A stretch of 64,000 bases of DNA from Pararoseomonas sp. SCSIO 73927 (GTDB taxonomy: Bacteria; Pseudomonadota; Alphaproteobacteria; Acetobacterales; Acetobacteraceae), in NCBI RefSeq assembly GCF_037040815.1, contig NZ_CP146232.1, positions 4,496,001-4,560,000 of the forward strand, in the 5' to 3' direction. The position numbers and the translations under genes are program-made. Of the stretch, positions 8,436 to 16,130 are shown piece after piece; the stretch's first letter is position 1; every line of letters begins with the position of its first letter. The notes under the pieces are model-generated. The model did no database searches, was not told the origin of the DNA, and saw nothing but the letters and a program-made list of their open reading frames with translations.

Positions 8436-9338
8436 TCAGGGCGCCGCCTCCCGCGCCTCCTCCACGCGGCGGGCGAGCTCGGCCCCGCGCAGGCGCGCGA
8501 TGTCGTCCTGGTACTTCAACAGCACGCCGAGGGTGGCCTCCGCCGCCGCCGGTTCCAGATCCCGCCGGTCCAGTGCGGTCAGGGCACGGGCCCAGTCCAC
8601 CGTCTCCGCCACGCCGGGCGGCTTGAAGAAGGCGTCGCCGTCGCGCAGCGCCTGCGCGAAGGCAACCACCTGGGCGGAGAGCGCGGCCGGGACCTCCGGC
8701 GCGCGGCGGGCGAGGATGGCCCGCTCCCGCGCCGCGTCCGGGTAGTCCACCCAGTGGTAGAGGCAGCGGCGGCGGATGGCGTCGTGCACCTCCCGCGTGC
8801 GGTTGGAGGTGATGACGACCACGGGCGGGGTCTCCGCCCGGATGGTGCCGAGTTCCGGCACCGTGATCTGGAAATCCGCCAGCACCTCCAGCAGGAAGGC
8901 CTCAAAAGGCTCGTCCGCGCGGTCCAGCTCGTCGATCAGCAGCAGAGCGGGGCTGCCCTCGAGGGCCTGAAGGAGCGGGCGCGGCTCCAGGAAGCGCCGG
9001 TCGTAGAGGCCGTTCTCCAGCGCCGCCCGGTCGGCCTCGCCCCCGGCCTCGGAGAGGCGGATGGCCATGAGCTGGCGGGCGTGGTTCCACTCATAGGCGG
9101 CGGAGGCGAGGTCCATGCCGTCGTGGCACTGCAGCCGCACCAGCCGGCGCGGAAGCTGCGCCGCCAGGACCTTCGCGATCTCCGTCTTGCCCGTCCCGGG
9201 CTCGCCCTCCAGCAGCAGGGGCCGGCCCATGGCCAGCGCCAGGTGGACGGTGGTGGCGAGGGCGCGGTCGGCGACGTAGCCGCCCGATTCCAGCAGCGCC
9301 TGGGTCGCCTCGACGTCCCTCGGCGGGAAGTCAGCCAA
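8436..9338 (-). CDS. MoxR-family AAA+ ATPase, CoxD-like (300 aa)
   Basis: An AAA+ chaperone-type ATPase. Walker A is GEPGTGKT (45-52), Walker B is LLLIDELDRADEPFE, and the sensor region VVVITSNRTREVHDA follows. MoxR ATPases act with VWA partners; the partner here is the adjacent coxE. I chose the TTG at 9338, which overlaps the coxG stop (ATTGGCTGA). Everything upstream of it in this frame is serine/cysteine-rich shadow of the coxG membrane anchor. In the CO-dehydrogenase system of Oligotropha, CoxD is needed to sulfurate the active site; the same role here is inference. Confidence 0.88.
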   Translation of the reverse strand: MADFPPRDVEATQALLESGGYVADRALATTVHLALAMGRPLLLEGEPGTGKTEIAKVLAAQLPRRLVRLQCHDGMDLASAAYEWNHARQLMAIRLSEAGGEADRAALENGLYDRRFLEPRPLLQALEGSPALLLIDELDRADEPFEAFLLEVLADFQITVPELGTIRAETPPVVVITSNRTREVHDAIRRRCLYHWVDYPDAARERAILARRAPEVPAALSAQVVAFAQALRDGDAFFKPPGVAETVDWARALTALDRRDLEPAAAEATLGVLLKYQDDIARLRGAELARRVEEAREAAP

Positions 9339-10047
9339 TGACGAAGAGCAGCCCGAGCACGACGACGAACACCGCGCCGCCGAGCCAGAGGTTGATCGGC
9401 AGGCCGAAGGGCTCGCGCGGGATGGCGGCCAGCATGGCGGCAAGGTTTCCGGTCGCGGCAGCGGGGCGCAGAGCGGCCACGGCGGTCTGACGCGGCTCGA
9501 TCGGCTGCCCCGTGCTGGCCACGGACGGCCCGGTGGTCGGCACCATGTCCGGCGCGGCGTGCGCGGCGGTGGCGGGTCCGGCCGCGGAGGCCTGGGCCGT
9601 CTCAGCGGCGCCGACCTGGGCGGCGAAGCGGTCGAAGAACTGGTCCGCCATCTGCCGGGCGGTGCTGTCCACCAGCCGGGCGCCGAGCTGGGCCATCTTG
9701 CCGCCGACCTGGGCCTTCACGTTGTAGTTGAGGGTGGTGGTCGTCGGCCCCTCGGCCACCAGCGCCACGTCCGCGCCGCCGCGCGCGAAGCCCATGGCGC
9801 CGCCCTGGCCCTCGCCGGTGATGGTGTAGCCCTCCGGCGGATTGACGTTGGTTAGCGTGACCTTGCCGGCGAACTTCGCGGACATGGGGCCGATCCGCAC
9901 CGCCACCTTGGCCGCGAAGCTGTCCGGCCCCGTCCGCTCCACCGACTCGCAGCCGGGGATGCTGGCCTGGAGCACGGCGGGGTCGTTCAACGCCTCCCAG
10001 ACGCGCTCGCGCGGCGCCTCGATGCGGCGGCTCCCCGTCATGTCCAT
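9331..10047 (-). CDS. coxG: CoxG-like SRPBCC membrane-anchor protein (238 aa)
   Basis: CoxG anchors CO dehydrogenase to the cytoplasmic membrane. Residues 1-150 are the CoxG SRPBCC fold (MDMTGSRRIEAPRERVWEAL, SIPGCESVE, LGARLVDSTARQMADQFF). A proline/alanine-rich linker follows, then one C-terminal hydrophobic helix (about 218-238) as tail anchor. The ATG at 10047 has GGAGAG upstream and fits the family start. It is the first gene of the minus-strand run and overlaps the MoxR gene by 8 bp. Confidence 0.9.
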   Translation of the reverse strand: MDMTGSRRIEAPRERVWEALNDPAVLQASIPGCESVERTGPDSFAAKVAVRIGPMSAKFAGKVTLTNVNPPEGYTITGEGQGGAMGFARGGADVALVAEGPTTTTLNYNVKAQVGGKMAQLGARLVDSTARQMADQFFDRFAAQVGAAETAQASAAGPATAAHAAPDMVPTTGPSVASTGQPIEPRQTAVAALRPAAATGNLAAMLAAIPREPFGLPINLWLGGAVFVVVLGLLFVIG

Positions 10048-10283
10048 GCGCGTCTCTCCGGCGATGTTCTGTCCTGCGGCGCAAGCTAGGGGAGGGGAGG
10101 TGTGGTGGGAAGGGGCGCCCCGTTCGGCGGGCCCGGTTCGGCCGCGGCCCGGGCCGCCCCCTGGGCCGCACCCCTGGCCGCTTCGGAAGGGCCGGTGTAG
10201 CCTGATCTGAAGTGAAGACGCCGGCCGTTCCGGCGCCCCGACGGGGCCGCACCTGCCCCGCGCCACGCCCGGGAGGTTCCCCA

Positions 10284-11222
10284 ATGCCCTACGTGATCGG
10301 CGACGACCTGCCGGATGCCCCGGCCGGCCAGCGCTTCCGCGCGCTGCTGGACCGCCCGGGGATCCTGCGCATGCCGGGGGCGCACACCGGCCTCGCGGCG
10401 CTGCTGGCCAAGCGGGCGGGCTTCGAGGCGCTCTACGTCTCCGGCGCGGCCATGTCGGCGAATATGGGGCTGCCCGACCTTGGCATGATCACGGTCGAGG
10501 ACGTGTGCTGGCACGTCCGCCAGGTCTCCCGCGCCTCCTCCCTCCCCGCCCTGGTGGACGGCGACACGGGCTACGGCGAGGCGCTGAACGTGATGAACAT
10601 GGTCCGCTCCTTCGAGGATGCCGGCGCGGCCGCCGTGCAGCTGGAGGACCAGCTGCTGCCGAAGAAGTGCGGCCACCTGAACGACAAGAAGCTGGCCGAC
10701 CCGCACGACTTCGCGGCGAAGATCGCGGCCGCCCGGCGGGCCCGGAAGCACCTGTTCATCATCGCCCGCACGGACGCGGCGGCAAGCGAGGGCATGGACG
10801 GGGCGGTGGGCCGCGCGAAGCTCTTCATGGAGGCCGGGGCCGACGCGATCTTCCCCGAGGCGCTGAACACCGCCGAGATGTTCCGCGAGTTCGCCCGCCG
10901 CATGCCCGGGGTGAAGCTGCTGGCGAACATGACGGAGTTCGGCCGCACCCCCTTCTTCACGGACAAGGAGTTCGAGGAGATGGGCTATGCGATGGTGATC
11001 TGGCCCGTCTCCCACCTCCGGGTGGCGAACCGGGCCATGGAGGAACTCTACGCCGCCATCGGCCGGGACGGCGGCACCCAGGGCATGGTGGACCGGATGC
11101 AGACCCGGGCGCAGCTCTACGAGACGATTGGCTATCACGCCTACGAGGCGCTGGATTCCACCCTCGTGAGGACCGTCATCCCGGAGGGGATGCCGCAGCG
11201 CCGGGCCGGCGGGGCGCAGTGA
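10284..11222 (+). CDS. Isocitrate lyase/PEP mutase superfamily enzyme, PrpB-like (312 aa)
   Basis: A TIM-barrel lyase of the PEP mutase/isocitrate lyase superfamily. It shows DGDTGYG (92-98) and the catalytic signature KKCGH (127-131). The cysteine-containing KKCGH separates the lyases (2-methylisocitrate lyase PrpB, oxaloacetate-type hydrolases) from true phosphonate mutases. The closest match by eye is 2-methylisocitrate lyase or a carboxyvinyl-carboxyphosphonate phosphorylmutase annotation. No prpC or prpD is nearby, so the pathway is open. The ATG at 10284 has GGGAGG upstream. DUF192 follows after 2 bp. Confidence 0.85.
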   Translation: MPYVIGDDLPDAPAGQRFRALLDRPGILRMPGAHTGLAALLAKRAGFEALYVSGAAMSANMGLPDLGMITVEDVCWHVRQVSRASSLPALVDGDTGYGEALNVMNMVRSFEDAGAAAVQLEDQLLPKKCGHLNDKKLADPHDFAAKIAAARRARKHLFIIARTDAAASEGMDGAVGRAKLFMEAGADAIFPEALNTAEMFREFARRMPGVKLLANMTEFGRTPFFTDKEFEEMGYAMVIWPVSHLRVANRAMEELYAAIGRDGGTQGMVDRMQTRAQLYETIGYHAYEALDSTLVRTVIPEGMPQRRAGGAQ

Positions 11223-11224
11223 GG

Positions 11225-11695
11225 ATGTACCGCCGCCTGTTCCTCGGCCTTCTGGCAGCGCTGCCCGCCGGGGCGGCCCTGGCGCAGGAGGGACCGCAGC
11301 CGAAGCTGCCGACCGAGCCGCTGGCGATCGTGACGCGCGACGGCCGCCGCCACGCCTTCCAGGTGGAGATGGCGCTGGAGCCGGAGCAGCAGACGATCGG
11401 GCTGATGTTCCGCCCCGAGGTCGCCCCGAACGAGGGCATGCTCTTCGACTGGGGCCAGCCCCGCGAGAGCAGCATGTGGATGCGCAACACCATCACCTCG
11501 CTCGACATGCTGTTCATTACGGCAAACGGCACGGTGCTGCGGATTGCGGAGCGCACGGTGCCCCGCAGTCTCGCGAGCATCAGCTCCAACGGCCCGGTCC
11601 GGGCCACGCTGGAGCTGGCGGCCGGCACGGCGGAGCGGCTGGGCATCCGCGTGGGCGACAGGGTGGAGCAGCGAATCTTCGGGAATGCGCGTTAA
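11225..11695 (+). CDS. Exported DUF192 protein (156 aa)
   Basis: A conserved small protein of the DUF192 family, function unknown. A signal peptide is visible (MYRRLFLGLLAALPAGAALA), so the mature form is periplasmic. Family landmarks are QQTIGLMFRPE, GMLFDWG and the WMRNTITSLDMLFI block, plus the C-terminal LGIRVGDRV. It starts 2 bp after the PrpB-like gene and is probably co-translated with it. There is no catalytic motif that would suggest a reaction. Confidence 0.88.
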   Translation: MYRRLFLGLLAALPAGAALAQEGPQPKLPTEPLAIVTRDGRRHAFQVEMALEPEQQTIGLMFRPEVAPNEGMLFDWGQPRESSMWMRNTITSLDMLFITANGTVLRIAERTVPRSLASISSNGPVRATLELAAGTAERLGIRVGDRVEQRIFGNAR

Positions 11696-11719
11696 CCTCC
11701 TCCCAACCGGAGGTTGATA

Positions 11720-12139
11720 ATGGCCGTCGATCCCACCACCGAGGGTTTGTTCGTCCAGCGGCGCTTCGGCGCGGCGCCGGAGCGTCTCTTCGAGGCATGG
11801 ACAGATCCAGAGGTGGCGGCGCGCTGGCTGTTCACCGGCCTGGTGGGGGATGTCGAGGAGCTGGCGATGGATGCCCGCCCGGGCGGCGTCTTCCGCCTGC
11901 GCGGCGCCCGGCACGAGGGCTACGGCGAGTTCATCGAAGTGGATCCGCCGCGCCGGATCGTCCTGGCCTTCGGCGTCCCCGCCCTGCGCTCCGGCCTGGA
12001 CCGCTTCGTCGTGGAGATCGCGCCCGATCCCGCCGGGAGCCTTCTCTCCCTGACGAAGGAAGGGCTGCCGCCCGACCTGAGCGACGAGACCGAGGGCGAC
12101 TGGCGCGTCATGTTCGATCGCCTCGCCACGATCCTCTGA
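11720..12139 (+). CDS. AHSA1/SRPBCC-domain protein (139 aa)
   Basis: A single START-like SRPBCC fold of the AHSA1 group, which binds hydrophobic ligands or partners. The usual opening is present (RRFGAAPERLFEAWTDPEVAARWLF) with GEFIEVDPPRRIVLAF in the middle. The C-terminus is missing the common GW motif and has DWRVMFDRLATIL. GGAGG precedes the ATG at 11720; a TTG at 11714 is possible but too close to that ribosome site. It runs convergent to the next gene with only 3 bp between stops. Ligand unknown. Confidence 0.8.
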   Translation: MAVDPTTEGLFVQRRFGAAPERLFEAWTDPEVAARWLFTGLVGDVEELAMDARPGGVFRLRGARHEGYGEFIEVDPPRRIVLAFGVPALRSGLDRFVVEIAPDPAGSLLSLTKEGLPPDLSDETEGDWRVMFDRLATIL

Positions 12140-12142
12140 ACG

Positions 12143-13111
12143 TCAGCTCCCCAGCGGCAGCATCAGGGTCTGGCCGAAGCGCGGGACGACGAAGTCGCCC
12201 GCCGGCAGCCCGGCCGCGGCGCGCGCCTCGGCCAGGGCGCGGGGGGGCTCGTCGATGCCCTCCTGGGTCAGCTTGAAGGTGCCGAAATGCATCGCCACGG
12301 CCGTGCGCGTCCGGGTCTCCGCCCGTGCCCGCACCGCCTCCTCCGGGTTCATGTGGACCACGCGCATGAACCAGTTCGGCTCGTAGGCGCCGATGGGGAT
12401 CAGGCCGATGGCGAAGGGGCCCGCCTCCGCCCCGATCTCCGCGAGGTGCCCGCCATGGGCCGTGTCCCCGGCGAAGAGGATCGCGCCTTCCGTCACGCGG
12501 ATGGCGAAGCCGCCCCAGAGAGACCGGCCGCGGTCGCCAATGGCACGGGCGGAGAAGTGCCGCGCGGGCAGGTAGGTGACCGTGGCCCGGCCGACCGTGG
12601 TCTCCCCCCACCAGTCCAGCTCCTCCGCCTCCGGCAGGCCGTTGCGGGTCAGGATGCGGGAGTTCCCAAGCCCCGTGACGATCCGCGGCGCTTCCAGCGC
12701 GCGCAGCGTCGGGACGTCCAGGTGGTCATAGTGGTTGTGGGAGAGGAGCACGGCGTCCAGCGGCGGCAGCGCCTCCAGCCGCAGCCCCGGCGCCCGGGCG
12801 CGGCGCGGGCCGAGAAAGGAGAAGGGGCTGCACCGCTCCGACCAGATCGGGTCCGTCAGCAGGGTGGGGCCGCCGTGCAGGCCGATCAGGAAGGTCGCGT
12901 GGCCGATGAAGGTGATCGCGGCGTGGCCGGGCGGCGGCTCGGCCGGCGGGTCCTCCGCCGGGTCGTCCAGGTGGCGGGGCCAGGGCGTGCCGCCCCCCTC
13001 CCGCATCATCCGCCACACCTCGCGCAGCGAATTGCCCGCCACGCCTCCGTCCGGGTTGAGGAAGCGTCCGTCCGGCCCCTGCCGGGCGCCGTGACGAGCC
13101 CCTGGCCGCAT
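12143..13111 (-). CDS. MBL-fold hydrolase, NAPE-PLD/UlaG-like (322 aa)
   Basis: A metal-dependent hydrolase of the metallo-beta-lactamase fold. The metal motif is LLSHNHYDHLD (HxHxDH), with ILFAGDTAHGG as the later bridging aspartate and histidine and AVAMHFGTFKLT near the end. The entry segment ITFIGHATFLIGLHGGPTLLTDP is typical of the NAPE-PLD/RomA/UlaG-like group. Substrate unknown. Its ATG overlaps the TGA of the DUF815 gene by one base (TGATG), so the two are coupled. There is no signal peptide, so it is cytoplasmic. Confidence 0.85.
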   Translation of the reverse strand: MRPGARHGARQGPDGRFLNPDGGVAGNSLREVWRMMREGGGTPWPRHLDDPAEDPPAEPPPGHAAITFIGHATFLIGLHGGPTLLTDPIWSERCSPFSFLGPRRARAPGLRLEALPPLDAVLLSHNHYDHLDVPTLRALEAPRIVTGLGNSRILTRNGLPEAEELDWWGETTVGRATVTYLPARHFSARAIGDRGRSLWGGFAIRVTEGAILFAGDTAHGGHLAEIGAEAGPFAIGLIPIGAYEPNWFMRVVHMNPEEAVRARAETRTRTAVAMHFGTFKLTQEGIDEPPRALAEARAAAGLPAGDFVVPRFGQTLMLPLGS

Positions 13112-13962
13112 CAGGCCTCCACCTTCACGCCGAGTTCCCCGGCCATGTCGAGCGCGAACTGCCAGGCCACGCGGCCGGAGCGGGCGCCGCGCGTGATCGT
13201 CCATTCCTTCGCCCGCGCCAGCAGCGCGTCGCGCTCGATCGGCAGGCCGAGCGCGGCGGCATAGCCCTCCACCATGGCGAAGTAGGTGGTCTGGTCGCAG
13301 TTGTGGAACCCGATCCAGAGGCCGAAGCGGTCGGAGAGGGAGACCTTCTCCTCCACCGCCTCGCTCGCGTGGATGGCGCGCTGCTGCTCGTTCTCGATCA
13401 TGTCCCGCGGCATCAGGTGCCGCCGGTTGGAGGTGGCGTAGAAGATGACGTTCGGCGGGCGCCCGGCGATTCCGCCGTCCAGCACGGATTTCAGCGCCTT
13501 GTAGTCGGCATCCTCCCGCTCGAAGGAGAGGTCGTCGCAGAACACCAGGGTGCGGCGGGGGCTGTCCCGCAAGATCTCCAGCAGCTCGGGCAGGGTGACG
13601 ATGTCCTCCCGCGCGATCTCGATCAGCGCCAGGCTTCCGGGGCGTTCCGCGTTCGCCTGGCCATGCGCCGCCTTCACCAGGGACGACTTGCCCATGCCCC
13701 GCGCGCCCCAGAGCATGGCGTTGTTGGCCGGCAGGCCGCGGGCGAAGCGCAGCGTGTTCTCCAGCAGCGCCGCCTTCTGCGATTCCACCCCCTGTAGCAG
13801 GGCGATATCCACGGCCGCGACCTTCCGGACGGGTGAGAGGCGCGGGCGGGGCCCGGGGTGCCAGATGAAGGCGTCGGCCCCGTCCAGCCGGGGCGGGGCC
13901 GGCGGCGGGGGCGCCAGGCGCTCCAGCGCCTCGGCGATGCGGGTGAGAAGGGCGGTGTCCAT
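13111..13962 (-). CDS. DUF815-family AAA ATPase (283 aa)
   Basis: A cytoplasmic P-loop ATPase of unknown role, found widely in alphaproteobacteria. It has Walker A GARGMGKSS (86-94), Walker B TLVFCDDLSFE and the family block VIFYATSNRRHLMPRD, followed by SLSDRFGLWIGFHNCDQ. The start is the ATG at 13962; the longer frame upstream has no conserved residues. In related genomes it often lies next to yajC, as here, where the two genes are divergent with about 100 bp between them. Confidence 0.88.
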   Translation of the reverse strand: MDTALLTRIAEALERLAPPPPAPPRLDGADAFIWHPGPRPRLSPVRKVAAVDIALLQGVESQKAALLENTLRFARGLPANNAMLWGARGMGKSSLVKAAHGQANAERPGSLALIEIAREDIVTLPELLEILRDSPRRTLVFCDDLSFEREDADYKALKSVLDGGIAGRPPNVIFYATSNRRHLMPRDMIENEQQRAIHASEAVEEKVSLSDRFGLWIGFHNCDQTTYFAMVEGYAAALGLPIERDALLARAKEWTITRGARSGRVAWQFALDMAGELGVKVEA

Positions 13963-14066
13963 CGTCGTTTCCCGGTGGCCGGCCCGCCCGCGCTTGACGC
14001 GGGGGGGTGGACGGCTAGTTTCCGCCCCTCTTCGCACCCCAAGATACCGGACGGAAGCCCAGCCCC

Positions 14067-14411
14067 ATGTTCATTTCCCCGGCTTACGCCCAGGACGCGG
14101 CCGCCGGCGGCGCGACTGCCATGATCATGCAGTTCGCCCCGCTCATCCTCATCTTCATCGTCTTCTACTTCATCCTCATCCGCCCCCAGCAGAAGAAGAT
14201 GAAGGAGCACCGGGACATGCTCGGCCAGCTCAAGCGCGGGGACCGCGTGGTGACGGGCGGCGGGATGGTGGCCACGATCACGCGGGTGAAGGAGGGGTCT
14301 GACGAGATCGAGGCCGAGATTGCCCCGAACGTCCGCGTGACGATCGTCCGCACCACGATCGGCAGCGTGATCCGCCCGACGGCCGCGAACGACGCCGCCG
14401 CCAAGGCCTGA
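14067..14411 (+). CDS. yajC: Preprotein translocase subunit YajC (114 aa)
   Basis: YajC is a small inner-membrane protein that joins SecDF in the holotranslocon. A short N-terminus (MFISPAYAQ) is followed by one transmembrane helix (about 20-40), the family motif FYFILIRPQQKKMKEH, then a soluble domain with GDRVVTGGGMVATI. Normally secD and secF follow directly. Here yajC is followed by a strong hairpin terminator and then by sodB on the other strand. Confidence 0.95.
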   Translation: MFISPAYAQDAAAGGATAMIMQFAPLILIFIVFYFILIRPQQKKMKEHRDMLGQLKRGDRVVTGGGMVATITRVKEGSDEIEAEIAPNVRVTIVRTTIGSVIRPTAANDAAAKA

Positions 14412-14447
14412 GCCGCGCGGCCCGATGGGGCCACGACCGGATACGCG

Positions 14448-14479
14448 AAGGGCGCCGTGGGTTTCCCCACGGCGCCCTT
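14448..14479. terminator. Bidirectional intrinsic terminator between yajC and sodB
   Basis: A perfect 14-bp stem (14448-14461 with 14466-14479) closes a TTTC loop between two convergent genes. The plus-strand side runs into CCTCGTTT, a weak T-rich tail. On the minus strand the stem is followed by a short A/T-containing stretch. Confidence 0.75.
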
Positions 14480-14500
14480 CCTCGTTTCAGCGCCCTTGGA

Positions 14501-15136
14501 TCAGGCGGACTGGCCGGACTGCATGCCCTTGCCCATGAGCGAGGCCACGAACTCCCAGTTCACCAGCTTGTCCAGGAAGTTGGAGAGGTAGTCCGGGCGG
14601 CGGTTGCGGAAGTCCAGGTAGTAAGAGTGCTCCCACACATCCACGCCGAGGAGCGGGGTGCCCTCGCCGGTGGAGATCGGGTTGGCGCCGTTCGGGGTCT
14701 TGGTGATCTTCAGCTTGCCGGAGGTGTCCTCGATCAGCCAGGCCCAGCCGGAGCCGAACTGCCCCACGCCGGCGGCCTTGAAGTCGTCCTTGAACTTCTG
14801 CAGCCCGCCGAAGTCGCTCTCGATCCGGGTCTTCAGCGCGTCCGGGATCTTGTCGTCGCCGCCGTTGGGGGACATCACCTGCCAGAACAGCAGGTGGTTC
14901 CAGTGCTGGCCGGCCTGGTTCAGCACGGGCAGGGAGTCGGCGCCGCCCTTGCCGGCCTCGGCCACGATCTGCTCCAGGGTCTTGCCGGCAAGGCCTTTGC
15001 TCTCCACCAGCCCGTTCAGCGCGGTGACATAGGCCTGGTGGTGCTTGCCGTGGTGCAGCTCCAGCGTCTCCTGCTGCATGCCGCGGGCGGCGAGGGCGTT
15101 CACGTCATAGGGCAGGGGGGGCAGGCTGAAAGCCAT
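14501..15136 (-). CDS. sodB: Superoxide dismutase, Fe/Mn family (211 aa)
   Basis: Converts superoxide to hydrogen peroxide and oxygen in the cytoplasm. Metal ligands of the Fe/Mn family are visible: the first His in ELHHGKHHQAY, the second in AGQHWNHLLFW, and the Asp and last His in DVWEHSYYLDFRNRRPDYL. The stretch QHWNHLLFWQVMSPNGG is the form common in alphaproteobacterial Fe-SODs, so iron is the more likely metal, but metal choice cannot be settled by eye. AGGAG precedes the ATG at 15136. Monocistronic. Confidence 0.93.
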   Translation of the reverse strand: MAFSLPPLPYDVNALAARGMQQETLELHHGKHHQAYVTALNGLVESKGLAGKTLEQIVAEAGKGGADSLPVLNQAGQHWNHLLFWQVMSPNGGDDKIPDALKTRIESDFGGLQKFKDDFKAAGVGQFGSGWAWLIEDTSGKLKITKTPNGANPISTGEGTPLLGVDVWEHSYYLDFRNRRPDYLSNFLDKLVNWEFVASLMGKGMQSGQSA

Positions 15137-15278
15137 GGGGCATCTCCTTGCTTTGAATCGGGGCCGCTGATTCGGCGCGCAATGTCGCCCCGATGGGTCC
15201 TTCGGCCAAGGGCGGGCCGGCTCAATCCAACGCGAGAGCCGCTGGACAGCGGGGCGGGCGCGGGCCAAGGGGCGCGGC

Positions 15279-16061
15279 ATGGCCGAGACGCCCGCCCCGA
15301 CATCCCTCGCCGAGTTCGCGCGCCGGCACGACCCGGACCGCTTCCTCTGCGCCCTTTTCGCGCCCGCCGCGTCGCGGGAGGCGATCTTCACCCTCATCGC
15401 CCTGAACCACGAGCTCGCCCGGGCGCGGGAGGCGGCGCGGGAGCCGATGATGGTGCTGATCCGCCTGCAATGGTGGCGGGACGCGGTGGAGGAGGCGGCG
15501 TCCGGCAACCCCGCACGCCGCCACGAGGTGGCCGGGCCGCTGGCGGATGCCCTCCGGGCCGGTGCGCTGGCCCCGGAGCCCCTGCTGGCGATGATCGACG
15601 CGCGCGAGGCCGATGAGACGGGCGAGGAGGCCACCCCGCTGTTGGAGAGGTTGCGCGGCACCGCCGGGGCCATGGCCGCCGAGACCGGCCGGCTGCTCGG
15701 TGCCACTGACGGTACCATGGAGGGGCTTCGGCTGATCGGAACGGCCTACGGGCTCGGCGGCACGCTGCGCAGCCTCTCGGCCCTCGTCGCGCAGGGGCGG
15801 GACCCGCTGCCGGAATTTGCCGACCCGGTCGAGGCGGGGCGCGCCCTGGCGAGGGAGGGGCTGTCGATCCTGGAGGCGGGCCGGAAGGCCGTTGCGGGCC
15901 TGCCGGGGCGGGCCGTGGCCGCCGCGCTGCCGGCGGTGCTGGCGGGGCGCGACCTGCGGCGGGTCCTCTCCCCCAGCTGGCAGCCCGGCGCCCCGGCCGC
16001 GCCGCGCGGGCTGGGGGACCGGGTCGCCGTGGCCTGGGCCGGTTGGACAGGGCGGATCTGA
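15279..16061 (+). CDS. Squalene/phytoene synthase-fold protein, NDUFAF6-like (260 aa)
   Basis: An all-helical trans-isoprenyl-synthase fold. It shows FTLIALNHELARARE and LIRLQWWRDAV, the segment shared with the bacterial proteins related to human complex-I assembly factor NDUFAF6. The Asp-rich diphosphate motifs of active phytoene synthases (DxxxD) are weak: only the DAREADE region is acidic. A catalytic role in carotenoid or hopanoid synthesis is therefore doubtful. In many alphaproteobacteria this gene closes the yajC-secDF operon. Here sodB lies between, on the other strand. Confidence 0.75.
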   Translation: MAETPAPTSLAEFARRHDPDRFLCALFAPAASREAIFTLIALNHELARAREAAREPMMVLIRLQWWRDAVEEAASGNPARRHEVAGPLADALRAGALAPEPLLAMIDAREADETGEEATPLLERLRGTAGAMAAETGRLLGATDGTMEGLRLIGTAYGLGGTLRSLSALVAQGRDPLPEFADPVEAGRALAREGLSILEAGRKAVAGLPGRAVAAALPAVLAGRDLRRVLSPSWQPGAPAAPRGLGDRVAVAWAGWTGRI

Positions 16062-16130
16062 CGCACTCCTGATGACGCCGCCCGGCGCACGGGTGCAAGC
16101 TGCCGGGAAGCACAGGGGAGGAGAGATCCG

